A stretch of 42,473 bases of DNA from Lachnospiraceae bacterium (GTDB lineage: Bacteria > Bacillota > Clostridia > Lachnospirales > Lachnospiraceae), in NCBI GenBank assembly GCA_017556805.1, contig JAFYMC010000025.1, positions 1 through 42,473 of the forward strand, written 5' to 3'. Below the pieces are notes generated by a model. That model had not been told where the DNA came from, ran no database searches, and saw nothing but the letters and a program-made list of their open reading frames with translations. A program made the translations under genes and the position numbers. The first letter of the stretch is position 1. Each line of letters begins with the position of its first letter. Shown one piece after another: positions 24,235 through 32,001 of this stretch.

Positions 24235-25380
24235 ATGGGAAATAACGAAAAGAACATGACCAGCTATGAACGTAAGGTCTTAGCAAAAGAAGAAGCGGCA
24301 AAGCGCGAGAAAAGAAAGGCAGCCCTTTCCATTATCGCTACCGTAGCCATTGTAGCATGTCTCGCTGCACTGCTTATTGTAGTACCGTTTGTAAAGAGCA
24401 GAGAAAAGTTTAAGGAATACTTCCGGATTAATAACGAATCCGTATCCGAGTTGGAGTTCAATTTCCACAAAACTACAATTATCAACACAAACGCAACCTA
24501 TTTACAGTATTTCGGCATAAGCTCCATGGATGCTCTCGATACTACCGTTTATGACGAAAGCACCGGTCTTACCTGGGGAGAGTACTTCACCGAACGTGCG
24601 GCAGAGTCTATTAAAGAAAACAGAGCGTTAATCGCAGACGCAAAGGCGAAGGGCGTCGACATCGACGTAAAGGACGAGTACAAGACTTACATCGCCGAAA
24701 TCGAAACTCTTGCCAAGCAGAACGAAATGTCTACCGATTCCTATCTTACCGCTTTATTCGGCGCAAAGGAAAGCGAATTGAAGGACATCATCAAGGACAA
24801 CCTTGCAGCAGTAAAGTATTCCGAGTATTTGTATGAGCAGAAGGAAGCTACCGAAGCAGACGCACAGGCTGAGTACGATGCAAATAAAGATCTTTACGAT
24901 TCCGTTGATTATCGTGTACTTGCATTTACCCCGGAGATTCCGAAGGATGCAGATGAAGCTACCATCCAGACCATTAAGGATGAGAACAAGGCAAAGGCTC
25001 AGGAAATGTTAGATAAGATTAAGGCCGGCGAAGACTTCGAAACTCTTTGTGCTACCTATGCTCCGGAAGACCAGCGTACCAACTACGCCGATTCCGAGAC
25101 CGATGCTTCTCTTGTAACCGGTGAATCTTCCAGCTTTGCTTACGGACCGTACAGCAAGTGGTTATTCGAAGCAGCACGTACCGAAGGCGAGATGGACATC
25201 TACACCGATGAAGCTACCGATACGCATTATGTATTGAAGTTTATCAAGCGTTACATGCCGGAAAACATCTTAGAGAGCATTAAGCAGGATTTAACCTACA
25301 ATGCAGTCATGGATTACGTTTCCGAAGTATCCAAAGACTACACCATTTCCGATCCGGATGACAATCTTCCGACGATGTAA
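24235..25380 (+). CDS. membrane-anchored PPIase/SurA-like foldase
   Basis: 381 residues. A basic, Lys/Glu-rich cytosolic N-terminus (1-30) precedes one membrane segment at about 31-51 (ALSIIATVAIVACLAALLIV), then an extracytoplasmic helical SurA-N-like region and a parvulin-like part (KAKAQEMLDKIKAGEDFETL, then CATYAPEDQRTNY; later FEAARTEGEM and HYVLKFIKR). This is the PrsA-like layout without a lipobox. It likely aids folding of secreted proteins. The start is uncertain: the only strong ribosome-binding site (AAAGGAGGG, 24191-24199) lies 36 bases before this ATG. Confidence 0.8.
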   Translation: MGNNEKNMTSYERKVLAKEEAAKREKRKAALSIIATVAIVACLAALLIVVPFVKSREKFKEYFRINNESVSELEFNFHKTTIINTNATYLQYFGISSMDALDTTVYDESTGLTWGEYFTERAAESIKENRALIADAKAKGVDIDVKDEYKTYIAEIETLAKQNEMSTDSYLTALFGAKESELKDIIKDNLAAVKYSEYLYEQKEATEADAQAEYDANKDLYDSVDYRVLAFTPEIPKDADEATIQTIKDENKAKAQEMLDKIKAGEDFETLCATYAPEDQRTNYADSETDASLVTGESSSFAYGPYSKWLFEAARTEGEMDIYTDEATDTHYVLKFIKRYMPENILESIKQDLTYNAVMDYVSEVSKDYTISDPDDNLPTM

Positions 25381-25399
25381 ACTGTCGCAACAACTCAAA

Positions 25400-25432
25400 A
25401 GAGCAGGTTCCAAATGAACCTGCTCTTTTTTT
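25400..25432 (+). terminator. intrinsic terminator of the PPIase-like gene
   Basis: Perfect 11-bp stem (25400-25410 with 25416-25426, loop CAAAT) followed by seven T. Confidence 0.92.
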
Positions 25433-25480
25433 GTAAGAACGGGACCGCGCATTTGTCATGCGACGGTCCCGCCTTCTTAC
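25433..25480 (-). terminator. hairpin overlapping the MgtC-like stop codon
   Basis: Perfect CGGGACCG/CGGTCCCG stem with inner GCAT/ATGC and outer GTAAGAA/TTCTTAC pairs. On the minus strand no T-run follows, so termination is uncertain; it may protect the 3' end. Confidence 0.5.
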
Positions 25481-26169
25481 AATTCTTCTACGTAACGTAC
25501 CCGATCTACCTCACTGAGCATCTGCAATATCTCCGCATGAGGCTTCTTCTTCGGCAACCGCAGCGTACATAAAATCGCGGTACCGCTATCCTCTACTCCG
25601 TTAGCCCGTGTCATCTCCAAGTCACTGATGCGGAAGCCCTGGTCCTTGGCAAACCGGATAAACACGCCCACATCCGACATTTTCTCGAACTCTACGTATA
25701 AATTTATCACCTTTGTGGATGCCATTACCCAGTCGTCCAAACGTTGTAACAAGGCCATAACCACAAATATCAGCACACATCCTACCACAGCTCCCGTGTA
25801 AAAACCGATGCCCAGGGAAAGTCCCACACAGGCCGCCGCCCAAAGTCCGGCTGCGGTAGTCAGACCCTTTACCCGGTTCCGTCCCGTTACAATAATAGTT
25901 CCCGCGCCCAGGAAACCGATTCCGGAAATCACCTGAGCGCCCATTCGTGCCGGGTCCGTTCCTTCATACAATTCCGTTATATACAGATTCGTAATCATAA
26001 CCAACGCCGCTCCCATACACACCAGCATATACGTACGGAAGCCTGCCGGACGTTTCTTACGTCCCCGCTCCACTCCTAAAATTCCACCGCACAAAAGGGA
26101 CAACACCAATCGGACCGTTACCGATACCGAATTCAATTCCTTTAAAATACTCGGGATATATTCTTCCAT
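25477..26169 (-). CDS. MgtC/SapB family membrane protein
   Basis: 230 residues. The N-terminal 145 residues form the MgtC fold: four to five hydrophobic segments with LLCGGILGVERGRKKRPAGF and RTYMLVCMGAALVM, ISGIGFLGAGTI and GLTTAAGLWAAACVGLSLG. A cytosolic ACT-like C-terminal domain (about 155-230) follows. Family members affect Mg2+ homeostasis or ATP synthase in pathogens; the role in commensal Clostridia is not known. It starts 13 bases after the stop of the short solute-binding gene. Confidence 0.93.
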   Translation of the reverse strand: MEEYIPSILKELNSVSVTVRLVLSLLCGGILGVERGRKKRPAGFRTYMLVCMGAALVMITNLYITELYEGTDPARMGAQVISGIGFLGAGTIIVTGRNRVKGLTTAAGLWAAACVGLSLGIGFYTGAVVGCVLIFVVMALLQRLDDWVMASTKVINLYVEFEKMSDVGVFIRFAKDQGFRISDLEMTRANGVEDSGTAILCTLRLPKKKPHAEILQMLSEVDRVRYVEEL

Positions 26170-26182
26170 ACCGCTTCCCCCT

Positions 26183-27433
26183 TTATTCTATATACCAGCA
26201 TTCCGGATGTGCCGCTCCTATTCCTCTTATCTTCTCCTCGTACGGACACCGCTCCGGGAAGTTTTTCAACGTATTCTTTACTGCGTAAGCGGAGGAATCC
26301 GTCCAAGTAATTACCCGGTACTCTCCTCGCTCCGCACCGCTCTGTGCCTCCGGCACCTGCTCCGCCGTCAGCAGACTTACACTTAAAAAGCCCTCCGTTG
26401 TCAAAAGCATCTTCTGGGATTCATCGGAAATTCTTGTGAAACCCAGACGGTCCATATACGGCAACTGCTTTCCCGCCGCATCAATCTTCCAGTAGTACGG
26501 ATTGCGTACAAACTCGTAATAATTTCCCTTCACATCGCTCATGCCTTCTTCTGTAGAAAGCACATAGGAATTCAAAGTCGGCACTCCCGGCGTATTCCAT
26601 GCACTTACTACCGTTTCCCGCAACATCTCGGCAGTATCCGCATAGCCCATGTCCTTGGCTTTGGCCTTTGCCGCATCCTCTCCCATATATTCCGGCAGAA
26701 GGTTCACATGATAATGTTCCGGCGCAAAGCAAATGCCTCCCTGTACCAACAGCTCATTCAAAAACTCCGGCTTTGATACCGGAAATGTCACTTCAAAGCT
26801 GTAGGCATCCAGCTTTTTCATAACCGCCCGCTCCTTTTTAGAGCCGTTTGTCACAGTAAAACACTGCCATAAATCCTCCCCAAAAGTCTCCGGCAAGCAC
26901 ATCTCTTCGTAAAAAAACACGCAATCATCTGCCGTAAACAGCACACCGTCCGACCAACGCAACCCTTCTCTGAGATAAATCGTATAGTTCGTAAAATCGG
27001 AATTCACCGTATAAGACTTTGCGATATTCGGTGCAATCGTGCCGTCTTCCGCATAGTAAAATAACCCTTCGGACACAAGAGCACCGGTTAAGGTATCCGC
27101 ATTCACCGTAGCAAACTGTACCTCCGCTCCGTATACTCCCAACGTTCCGTTCTCCACAATTACAACATCCTCTGCTTTCGGAAGACGCCGCTCCACCGCC
27201 GGTAATATTCTTGCTTCCACCGCTTGCTGTAACATCACCGCCTCCGAATAAGTATCAAAACCGTTTACCGGGGCCTTGGTCCCTTCCGGAGTATTCGCTC
27301 CTCCCTGCACTTGGCTTGCTCCCGATGTAGGCGTAGTCCCTTCCGGCACCTCGCCGCCTTCTTTACAACCGGAACATACACACAGCGCAAAAAGCGTCAA
27401 CATTAACATCCCGGTGCGATACCATTTCCTCAT
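26183..27433 (-). CDS. short family 5 solute-binding lipoprotein
   Basis: 416 residues. Lipobox SGC with lipidated Cys near 23, then a Gly/Thr/Pro-rich linker. Residues about 60-345 match the first part of SBP_bac_5 proteins (LVSEGLFYYAEDGTIAPNIA, then YTIYLREGLRWSDGVLFTAD; YYWKIDAAGKQLPYMDRLGF). Members of this subtype normally run beyond 500-600 residues, but here the chain moves from the first lobe to a terminal segment (GIGAAHPECWYIE) after about 60 residues. The second lobe appears deleted. No permease genes adjoin it. Confidence 0.78.
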   Translation of the reverse strand: MRKWYRTGMLMLTLFALCVCSGCKEGGEVPEGTTPTSGASQVQGGANTPEGTKAPVNGFDTYSEAVMLQQAVEARILPAVERRLPKAEDVVIVENGTLGVYGAEVQFATVNADTLTGALVSEGLFYYAEDGTIAPNIAKSYTVNSDFTNYTIYLREGLRWSDGVLFTADDCVFFYEEMCLPETFGEDLWQCFTVTNGSKKERAVMKKLDAYSFEVTFPVSKPEFLNELLVQGGICFAPEHYHVNLLPEYMGEDAAKAKAKDMGYADTAEMLRETVVSAWNTPGVPTLNSYVLSTEEGMSDVKGNYYEFVRNPYYWKIDAAGKQLPYMDRLGFTRISDESQKMLLTTEGFLSVSLLTAEQVPEAQSGAERGEYRVITWTDSSAYAVKNTLKNFPERCPYEEKIRGIGAAHPECWYIE

Positions 27434-27510
27434 TTCAGCCTCCTACTATTTATTTCAATGGACATTATATCATATTTTTTCCCAAATGTCCTCATTTTTT
27501 AAACGTATGC

Positions 27511-27550
27511 AAAAAGAAATGTCCCAAAAGTCCATGGACTCTTGGGACAT
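27511..27550 (-). terminator. terminator of the chemoreceptor gene
   Basis: Near-perfect 32-bp palindrome (27519-27550, one mismatch pair, CATG centre), followed on the minus strand by TTTCTTTTT. It lies 14 bases after the stop at 27565. Confidence 0.85.
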
Positions 27551-27564
27551 CCGAATCGTTTCTT

Positions 27565-29925
27565 TTAATAACGGAACGCCTGCAATGCTTCCTGAAGCTT
27601 TCTTGCTTCGTCGTTTAATACCGTGGATGCATCCGACAAATCCTCTACTGCCTTTAACTGAAGATCAACCATGTTCTGTACTTCCTCGGAAGCCGCGGAG
27701 GTCTCCTCGGATACCGCGGAAATACTGCTGATTGCATCTACCGTTATATTCTGTGCTTCACTGATGCTCTCTACACCATTGGAAATGTTTGCCAGGCGTG
27801 CTGTCATCTCTTCTACGTTCTCACCGATATTCTTAAACAGCGATATCGCATTCTGCAACGCCACGCTCTGGGAAGCAACAACTTCTTCCGCCTGAGCCAC
27901 GGTCTGAGCGGTTCCCTCGGTCTGCTTCTTGATACCGTTTACAATACCTGCAATCTCGTTTGCCGCCTCTACGGATTGCTCCGCGAGTCTTCGAATCTCA
28001 TCCGCAACCACCGCAAATCCGCGCCCTGCCTCACCGGCGCGGGCTGCCTCAATGGAGGCATTGAGGGAAAGTAGATTCGTTTGCTCTGCAATATCATTAA
28101 TAACGCCGATAATCTTTCCAATGGACAGAGATTCTTCCGCAAGCGCATCCATATCCACAGTAATCCGTTTTGTAATGGAGGCGGTCTCTTCTCCCTTCGT
28201 TTCCAGAACGCCGATCGCTTCCATACCGTTTTCTACCGCCGTCTTGGCACCCTTAGCAAGCTCATCAATCGCTACGGCATCTGCCTTAACCTCATTGATC
28301 CGGTCCGCAAGCTCCTCACTCTGAAGCAGGCAACGTTCGGAATCCTCCGCCTGCTGCACAATACCGTTTCGAATCTCCATAATGGAAGTCGTAATATTCT
28401 GTGTAGCCGTCAACAGCTTCGTAGAAGTATCCTCTACACCTGCCGCGGAACTTCCTACCTGCTCCGCCGCCACGGAGGTCTGCTCTACCATACCCTTCAT
28501 ATTGGTAACGGTCTTATTGGCACATGCAACCAATGCACCGAACTCATCTCTGCGCTTGGTCCTCATCTTCGCCGTCAGATCCCCTCGTGCCACCTTATCA
28601 AGACCAGCCATGGTACGCTTCATTGCCTTTGCGTAAGAAGTGGCTACCCAGATACCAAGCAATACAGAGCATGCTGCGGAAAATACCACAACCACAACCG
28701 CAAGAATCTTAATGGAATTGGCACTGGCAATAATCTCGCTCCGCGGAATCGCGCCGCAAAGGAAAGCACCGCTGTCACCGATCGGAGCACAAATAATCAA
28801 ATACCGGTCTCCGTCAATCTTTGCATAACCGCTGGCCATGTTATACTCACCGGCGGCTGCCTCATATACCTTTTTATCTACAAAATAGGACTTTTCGGAA
28901 AGCCCCTCCGAAGTAACACTAAGCTCCGTACCATCCGGAGAAACAATACCGAATATACTTCCCTCCGCAAGCTCGATTCCCATCAAGGTATCCACAAGCA
29001 TTGAGGTCTGAATATCGGCAGACACATAACCGATTTCTTTTCCCATGGCGTTTACCATCTTTGTGGTAACTGCCATAAAATAATTGTCCTTGGAAAGTCC
29101 CATCTGACTATCTACAAACTCATGCCGCGCAGTCCAGTAATACTGCTTTCCGGAGGCCAGAAACGCTGTTCCGTCCGCACTGGCTGCAAACGCCGCAGCA
29201 CGGTCCTCGCCCTCAATCTTACCGTCGGATGCGTAGGACTGTCCGTACCCGGAAATCACTGCAATGTTTCCGATAATGGACTCATTCTCACCGCCCAAAG
29301 TTCCAACCAATGCCTTAATCGCACTGATGGCGTCACTTTCTGCCTTAGAGGCCGGTTTTAAATTACCTGCATAATACAGGGAAATGTCGCTGCTGGCATT
29401 GATCTGGTCCATTTTCGACTCAACCGTATCAAGCACCAATGCCAAATGTTCGGCTTTGGCATCAATGGTGGAACCTGCCGCCTCCTCGTAGTTGGACTGC
29501 AGCGCCTTGGAAGCACTGGAAGAACATACAACACCGAGAACAATAATAAAAACAAGCGGAATACAGAACATGGTAATGAGCTGTGTACGGATACTCTTCA
29601 TCTTCTTTCCCTTACCGCCGCTTCCGAACTCCGGTAATTTTGCTATCAGATTCTTAATAAAGGCAATACACTTCTCTCCATACTCCCGGAACTTTATTTT
29701 CTTCACTTTCGAAAGAAGATTCGTCATCACATTGGTCTTCGTTGCTTTTACCTCAGGCTCTTTTTTCTCCTCCGGTTCTGTTGTCTCCGAAGCCTTCTCC
29801 TTCTTTTCTTTCGGTTCCTTCTCTTTCTTTACTTTGGGTTCCTTCGCCTTCTTTTCTTTTTCCTTGGCCTTTTCTTCCCGTTCCTCGGCCCGAAGAAACT
29901 CCTGTATATCCTTATCTTTTTCCAT
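27565..29925 (-). CDS. methyl-accepting chemotaxis protein with charged N-terminal extension
   Basis: 786 residues. Residues 1-60 are almost wholly Lys, Glu, Ala and Pro, and 61-110 form a basic amphipathic part; such a cytosolic leader is not usual in MCPs. Membrane segments at about 117-135 and 400-425 flank a sensor of Cache type. A HAMP domain follows, then a methyl-accepting coiled coil and the signalling tip ([20 protein letters not shown], then [20 protein letters not shown]). It should control CheA. Single gene with its own promoter and terminator. Confidence 0.93.
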   Translation of the reverse strand: MEKDKDIQEFLRAEEREEKAKEKEKKAKEPKVKKEKEPKEKKEKASETTEPEEKKEPEVKATKTNVMTNLLSKVKKIKFREYGEKCIAFIKNLIAKLPEFGSGGKGKKMKSIRTQLITMFCIPLVFIIVLGVVCSSSASKALQSNYEEAAGSTIDAKAEHLALVLDTVESKMDQINASSDISLYYAGNLKPASKAESDAISAIKALVGTLGGENESIIGNIAVISGYGQSYASDGKIEGEDRAAAFAASADGTAFLASGKQYYWTARHEFVDSQMGLSKDNYFMAVTTKMVNAMGKEIGYVSADIQTSMLVDTLMGIELAEGSIFGIVSPDGTELSVTSEGLSEKSYFVDKKVYEAAAGEYNMASGYAKIDGDRYLIICAPIGDSGAFLCGAIPRSEIIASANSIKILAVVVVVFSAACSVLLGIWVATSYAKAMKRTMAGLDKVARGDLTAKMRTKRRDEFGALVACANKTVTNMKGMVEQTSVAAEQVGSSAAGVEDTSTKLLTATQNITTSIMEIRNGIVQQAEDSERCLLQSEELADRINEVKADAVAIDELAKGAKTAVENGMEAIGVLETKGEETASITKRITVDMDALAEESLSIGKIIGVINDIAEQTNLLSLNASIEAARAGEAGRGFAVVADEIRRLAEQSVEAANEIAGIVNGIKKQTEGTAQTVAQAEEVVASQSVALQNAISLFKNIGENVEEMTARLANISNGVESISEAQNITVDAISSISAVSEETSAASEEVQNMVDLQLKAVEDLSDASTVLNDEARKLQEALQAFRY

Positions 29926-29997
29926 TTCGTAAACCTCCTTGCTACATTCGGTATGCGATTTCTCTCTCCGTCAGACACTCCTTCCAATCATACTCCA

Positions 29998-30026
29998 ATT
30001 ATACTCTATTTTGTCAGAAACTTCAA
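29998..30026 (-). promoter_or_regulatory. promoter of the chemoreceptor gene
   Basis: Minus-strand TTGAAG (30021-30026), 17-bp spacer, TATAAT (29998-30003). No flagellar-sigma consensus is seen. Confidence 0.7.
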
Positions 30027-30158
30027 GATAAAAATAGAATTGTTATAACATTTCACCTAAAAAAAGAAAGAAAAAAATTAATTATTTTTCAAAATAGGCT
30101 TTTCTTTTTCATTAAAACACCGTATAATAGAATCAGTATCATAGAAAGGAGCATTCCA

Positions 30159-30419
30159 ATGAAAAAGGTATTTAAATTCTTTGCTGCATTAGCTTCCCTG
30201 GCTGCGGTTGCAGGCGGCGCTTATCTCGTTTATAAAAACTTCTTCGCAAAGGAAGAAGAGGACTTCGATTTCGAGGACAGCTTCGACGACGAGGACACCA
30301 TGGCTTCCCGTGAGTATGTTTCCATTAACATTACTACCGATGAGACTGAAGAAGAAGAGGAGACTGTGGATACAGAGGCTTCCGATGAAGTATCTGTTGA
30401 TGCAGTAGATGCAGAATAA
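30159..30419 (+). CDS. small acidic single-span membrane protein
   Basis: 86 residues. A short basic start (MKKVFKFF), a membrane segment at about 9-25 (ALASLAAVAGGAYLVY), then an almost purely acidic tail (EEEDFDFEDSFDDED and EETEEEEE-type runs; about 25 Asp/Glu). AAAGGAG lies 7 bases before the ATG, and a TATAAT box lies at 30123-30128. The N-terminus resembles small YtxH-like proteins; function unknown. A terminator follows. Confidence 0.8.
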   Translation: MKKVFKFFAALASLAAVAGGAYLVYKNFFAKEEEDFDFEDSFDDEDTMASREYVSINITTDETEEEEETVDTEASDEVSVDAVDAE

Positions 30420-30437
30420 TTTTATCACAAGCAAATG

Positions 30438-30483
30438 AAAAGGATGTTGCGACACACCGACCGGTGCACACAACATCCTTTTT
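30438..30483 (+). terminator. intrinsic terminator of the small acidic protein gene
   Basis: AAAAGGATGTTG (30438-30449) pairs with CAACATCCTTTTT (30471-30483); the loop holds an inner ACCG/CGGT pair. The A- and T-rich ends would serve genes on both strands. Confidence 0.85.
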
Positions 30484-30513
30484 GCAATATAAAATTAACC
30501 TTCTCTCGATTCT

Positions 30514-31386
30514 CTACTCCGTATAAAAACGGGCCTTCTCTCCCAAAAGTCCCCAAAGGACTCCCTTACTCGTCTCAATCCGGACAATTCCATCCAACGG
30601 ATACTCGCAATAAATTGTTTTTCCGTTGCCGTTTGCACATTCCAGACTGTAGCTGTAGCTCCCGTTCTCCGGAAGCGTTTCACCGAACACGTCCATAGCG
30701 GCCGCAAGCTCCCTGAAAAGCTCCTTCTCCCAGGTCGTATCTTTCTGTACAAACTCCCAGTATTCTGCCTCGCCCGGTTTTGCTCCTACTGCGGTTAAGG
30801 CTTCTGCCAGTTCCGTAGACACTACCGTTGCAGTACCCGCTAACACATTTTCGTTTTTATCGGTCGCTTGCGGTCTGCCACGATCTCCCTGCACCACAGC
30901 TTCCCCTTCCGGCGCAACCTCTGCGTTATCGCTCATATCCTCTGCGACATTGCTCATATCCTCTGCCCCGTTGGTACTGTAGTAATGATACTGCGCGGTT
31001 CCGTCCGCACTGTCTGCCACAGAAAGACCCGCACTTTCGGTCTCATCCGCCGTCAACAAACCTTTTCTTCCGGCTGCATTATCATAAACAGCCTCCATCT
31101 GAACCGAATCCCCGGCAGTCACTCCCCCGCGTAATACGCCTACGCCTAACACTACCACAAATAATGCCGCTGCCGCCGCACTGACATACTTCACTGCCGG
31201 AAGTTTTCTCTTTGCAGCCTTCTCAAAGGAAATCACCTTGGAGTTATCTTCCTCCGCCACACGTTTCAATGTCTTCTGTATCAACGCTTCGCTGACACAA
31301 AGGCGCTCTGCACCAAGAGCTTTATCCAAAAGTGCATAGAGTTCCTCATCCTGCATCTCGTCCTGATTCTGCAATAAATTGTCCAT
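30514..31386 (-). CDS. predicted membrane anti-sigma factor
   Basis: 290 residues from the ATG at 31386 (AAAGGAGG upstream). A cytosolic N-terminus of about 80 residues (EELYALLDKALGAERL, then CVSEALIQKTLKRVAEE) is followed by one membrane segment at about 82-100 (AAAAALFVVVLGVGVL) and an extracytoplasmic domain with a low-complexity Ala/Asp/Glu/Gly middle. The start lies 1 base after the ECF sigma stop (TAG-G-ATG), so translation is coupled. No HxxxCxxC zinc motif is seen. Call rests on context and topology. Confidence 0.7.
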   Translation of the reverse strand: MDNLLQNQDEMQDEELYALLDKALGAERLCVSEALIQKTLKRVAEEDNSKVISFEKAAKRKLPAVKYVSAAAAALFVVVLGVGVLRGGVTAGDSVQMEAVYDNAAGRKGLLTADETESAGLSVADSADGTAQYHYYSTNGAEDMSNVAEDMSDNAEVAPEGEAVVQGDRGRPQATDKNENVLAGTATVVSTELAEALTAVGAKPGEAEYWEFVQKDTTWEKELFRELAAAMDVFGETLPENGSYSYSLECANGNGKTIYCEYPLDGIVRIETSKGVLWGLLGEKARFYTE

Positions 31387-31387
31387 C

Positions 31388-31948
31388 CTATGCACCTCCT
31401 TTCCATTCTCTCTCAAGAATAACGCGAAACTTATCCCTCGCCCGGGACAACCGACTCTTTACCGTGCCCTCACTAAGGCCCAATACCTTTGCCGTCTCTG
31501 CCACCGACCGCTCTTCAAAATAGAGACACACCAGCACTTCCCGATACTTTTCCGGAAGCAGAAGTAATGCCTTTCGAATTTGCTCGCCGTCCTGCTTACG
31601 CTCAATTTCCGTTGTGGTATCCTCTGTCGGAATCTGAGTTTCTTCCTCTTCGGAAAACATGGTTACACGTCTGGAATACGCACTCTTTAAATAATCCTTG
31701 CAGGCATTCACCGTAATACGCAAAATCCACGTTTTCACGGAACTTTCTCCGCGAAACTCCGCCAGATTCGCATTTACCTTAATAAACACCTCTTGGAAAA
31801 TATCCTCCGCCGTATCATAATCTTTCACATAGCTGTAAGCCATACGAAGTACGTCATTACCGTAGGTGCGCATCAAATATTCCAGGTCGTATTCCTCTGT
31901 TTGCCCGGTAGGCAGCGACCGGATTTCCGGGTCTGCTTTTCTGTTCAT
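31388..31948 (-). CDS. ECF-type RNA polymerase sigma factor
   Basis: 186 residues. Region 2 at about 25-95 (TAEDIFQEVFIKVNANLAEF, then RGESSVKTWILRITVNACKDY) and region 4 at about 130-180 (LPEKYREVLVCLYFEERSVA, then ETAKVLGLSEGTVKSRLSRAR). The pattern is close to SigW/RpoE-like factors. A GGAACC-N16-CGTC promoter lies just upstream, the classic ECF consensus, so the gene probably drives its own expression. It is partnered with the anti-sigma gene that follows. Confidence 0.94.
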   Translation of the reverse strand: MNRKADPEIRSLPTGQTEEYDLEYLMRTYGNDVLRMAYSYVKDYDTAEDIFQEVFIKVNANLAEFRGESSVKTWILRITVNACKDYLKSAYSRRVTMFSEEEETQIPTEDTTTEIERKQDGEQIRKALLLLPEKYREVLVCLYFEERSVAETAKVLGLSEGTVKSRLSRARDKFRVILEREWKGGA

Positions 31949-31968
31949 ACGTTACCCCCTATCAGAAA

Positions 31969-31994
31969 GACGAAATTCCCTTGCCTTCGGTTCC
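31969..31994 (-). promoter_or_regulatory. ECF-type promoter of the sigma/anti-sigma pair
   Basis: Minus-strand GGAACC (31989-31994), 16-bp spacer, CGTC (31969-31972), followed by TTT. This matches the ECF consensus in sequence and spacing; start of translation is about 20 bases downstream. Confidence 0.75.
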
Positions 31995-32001
31995 GTTTTT
32001 C

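Noticed and set aside
27571-29932. Long plus-strand frames opposite the chemoreceptor gene
   Set aside because: They mirror the codon pattern of the MCP gene and lack ribosome-binding sites.
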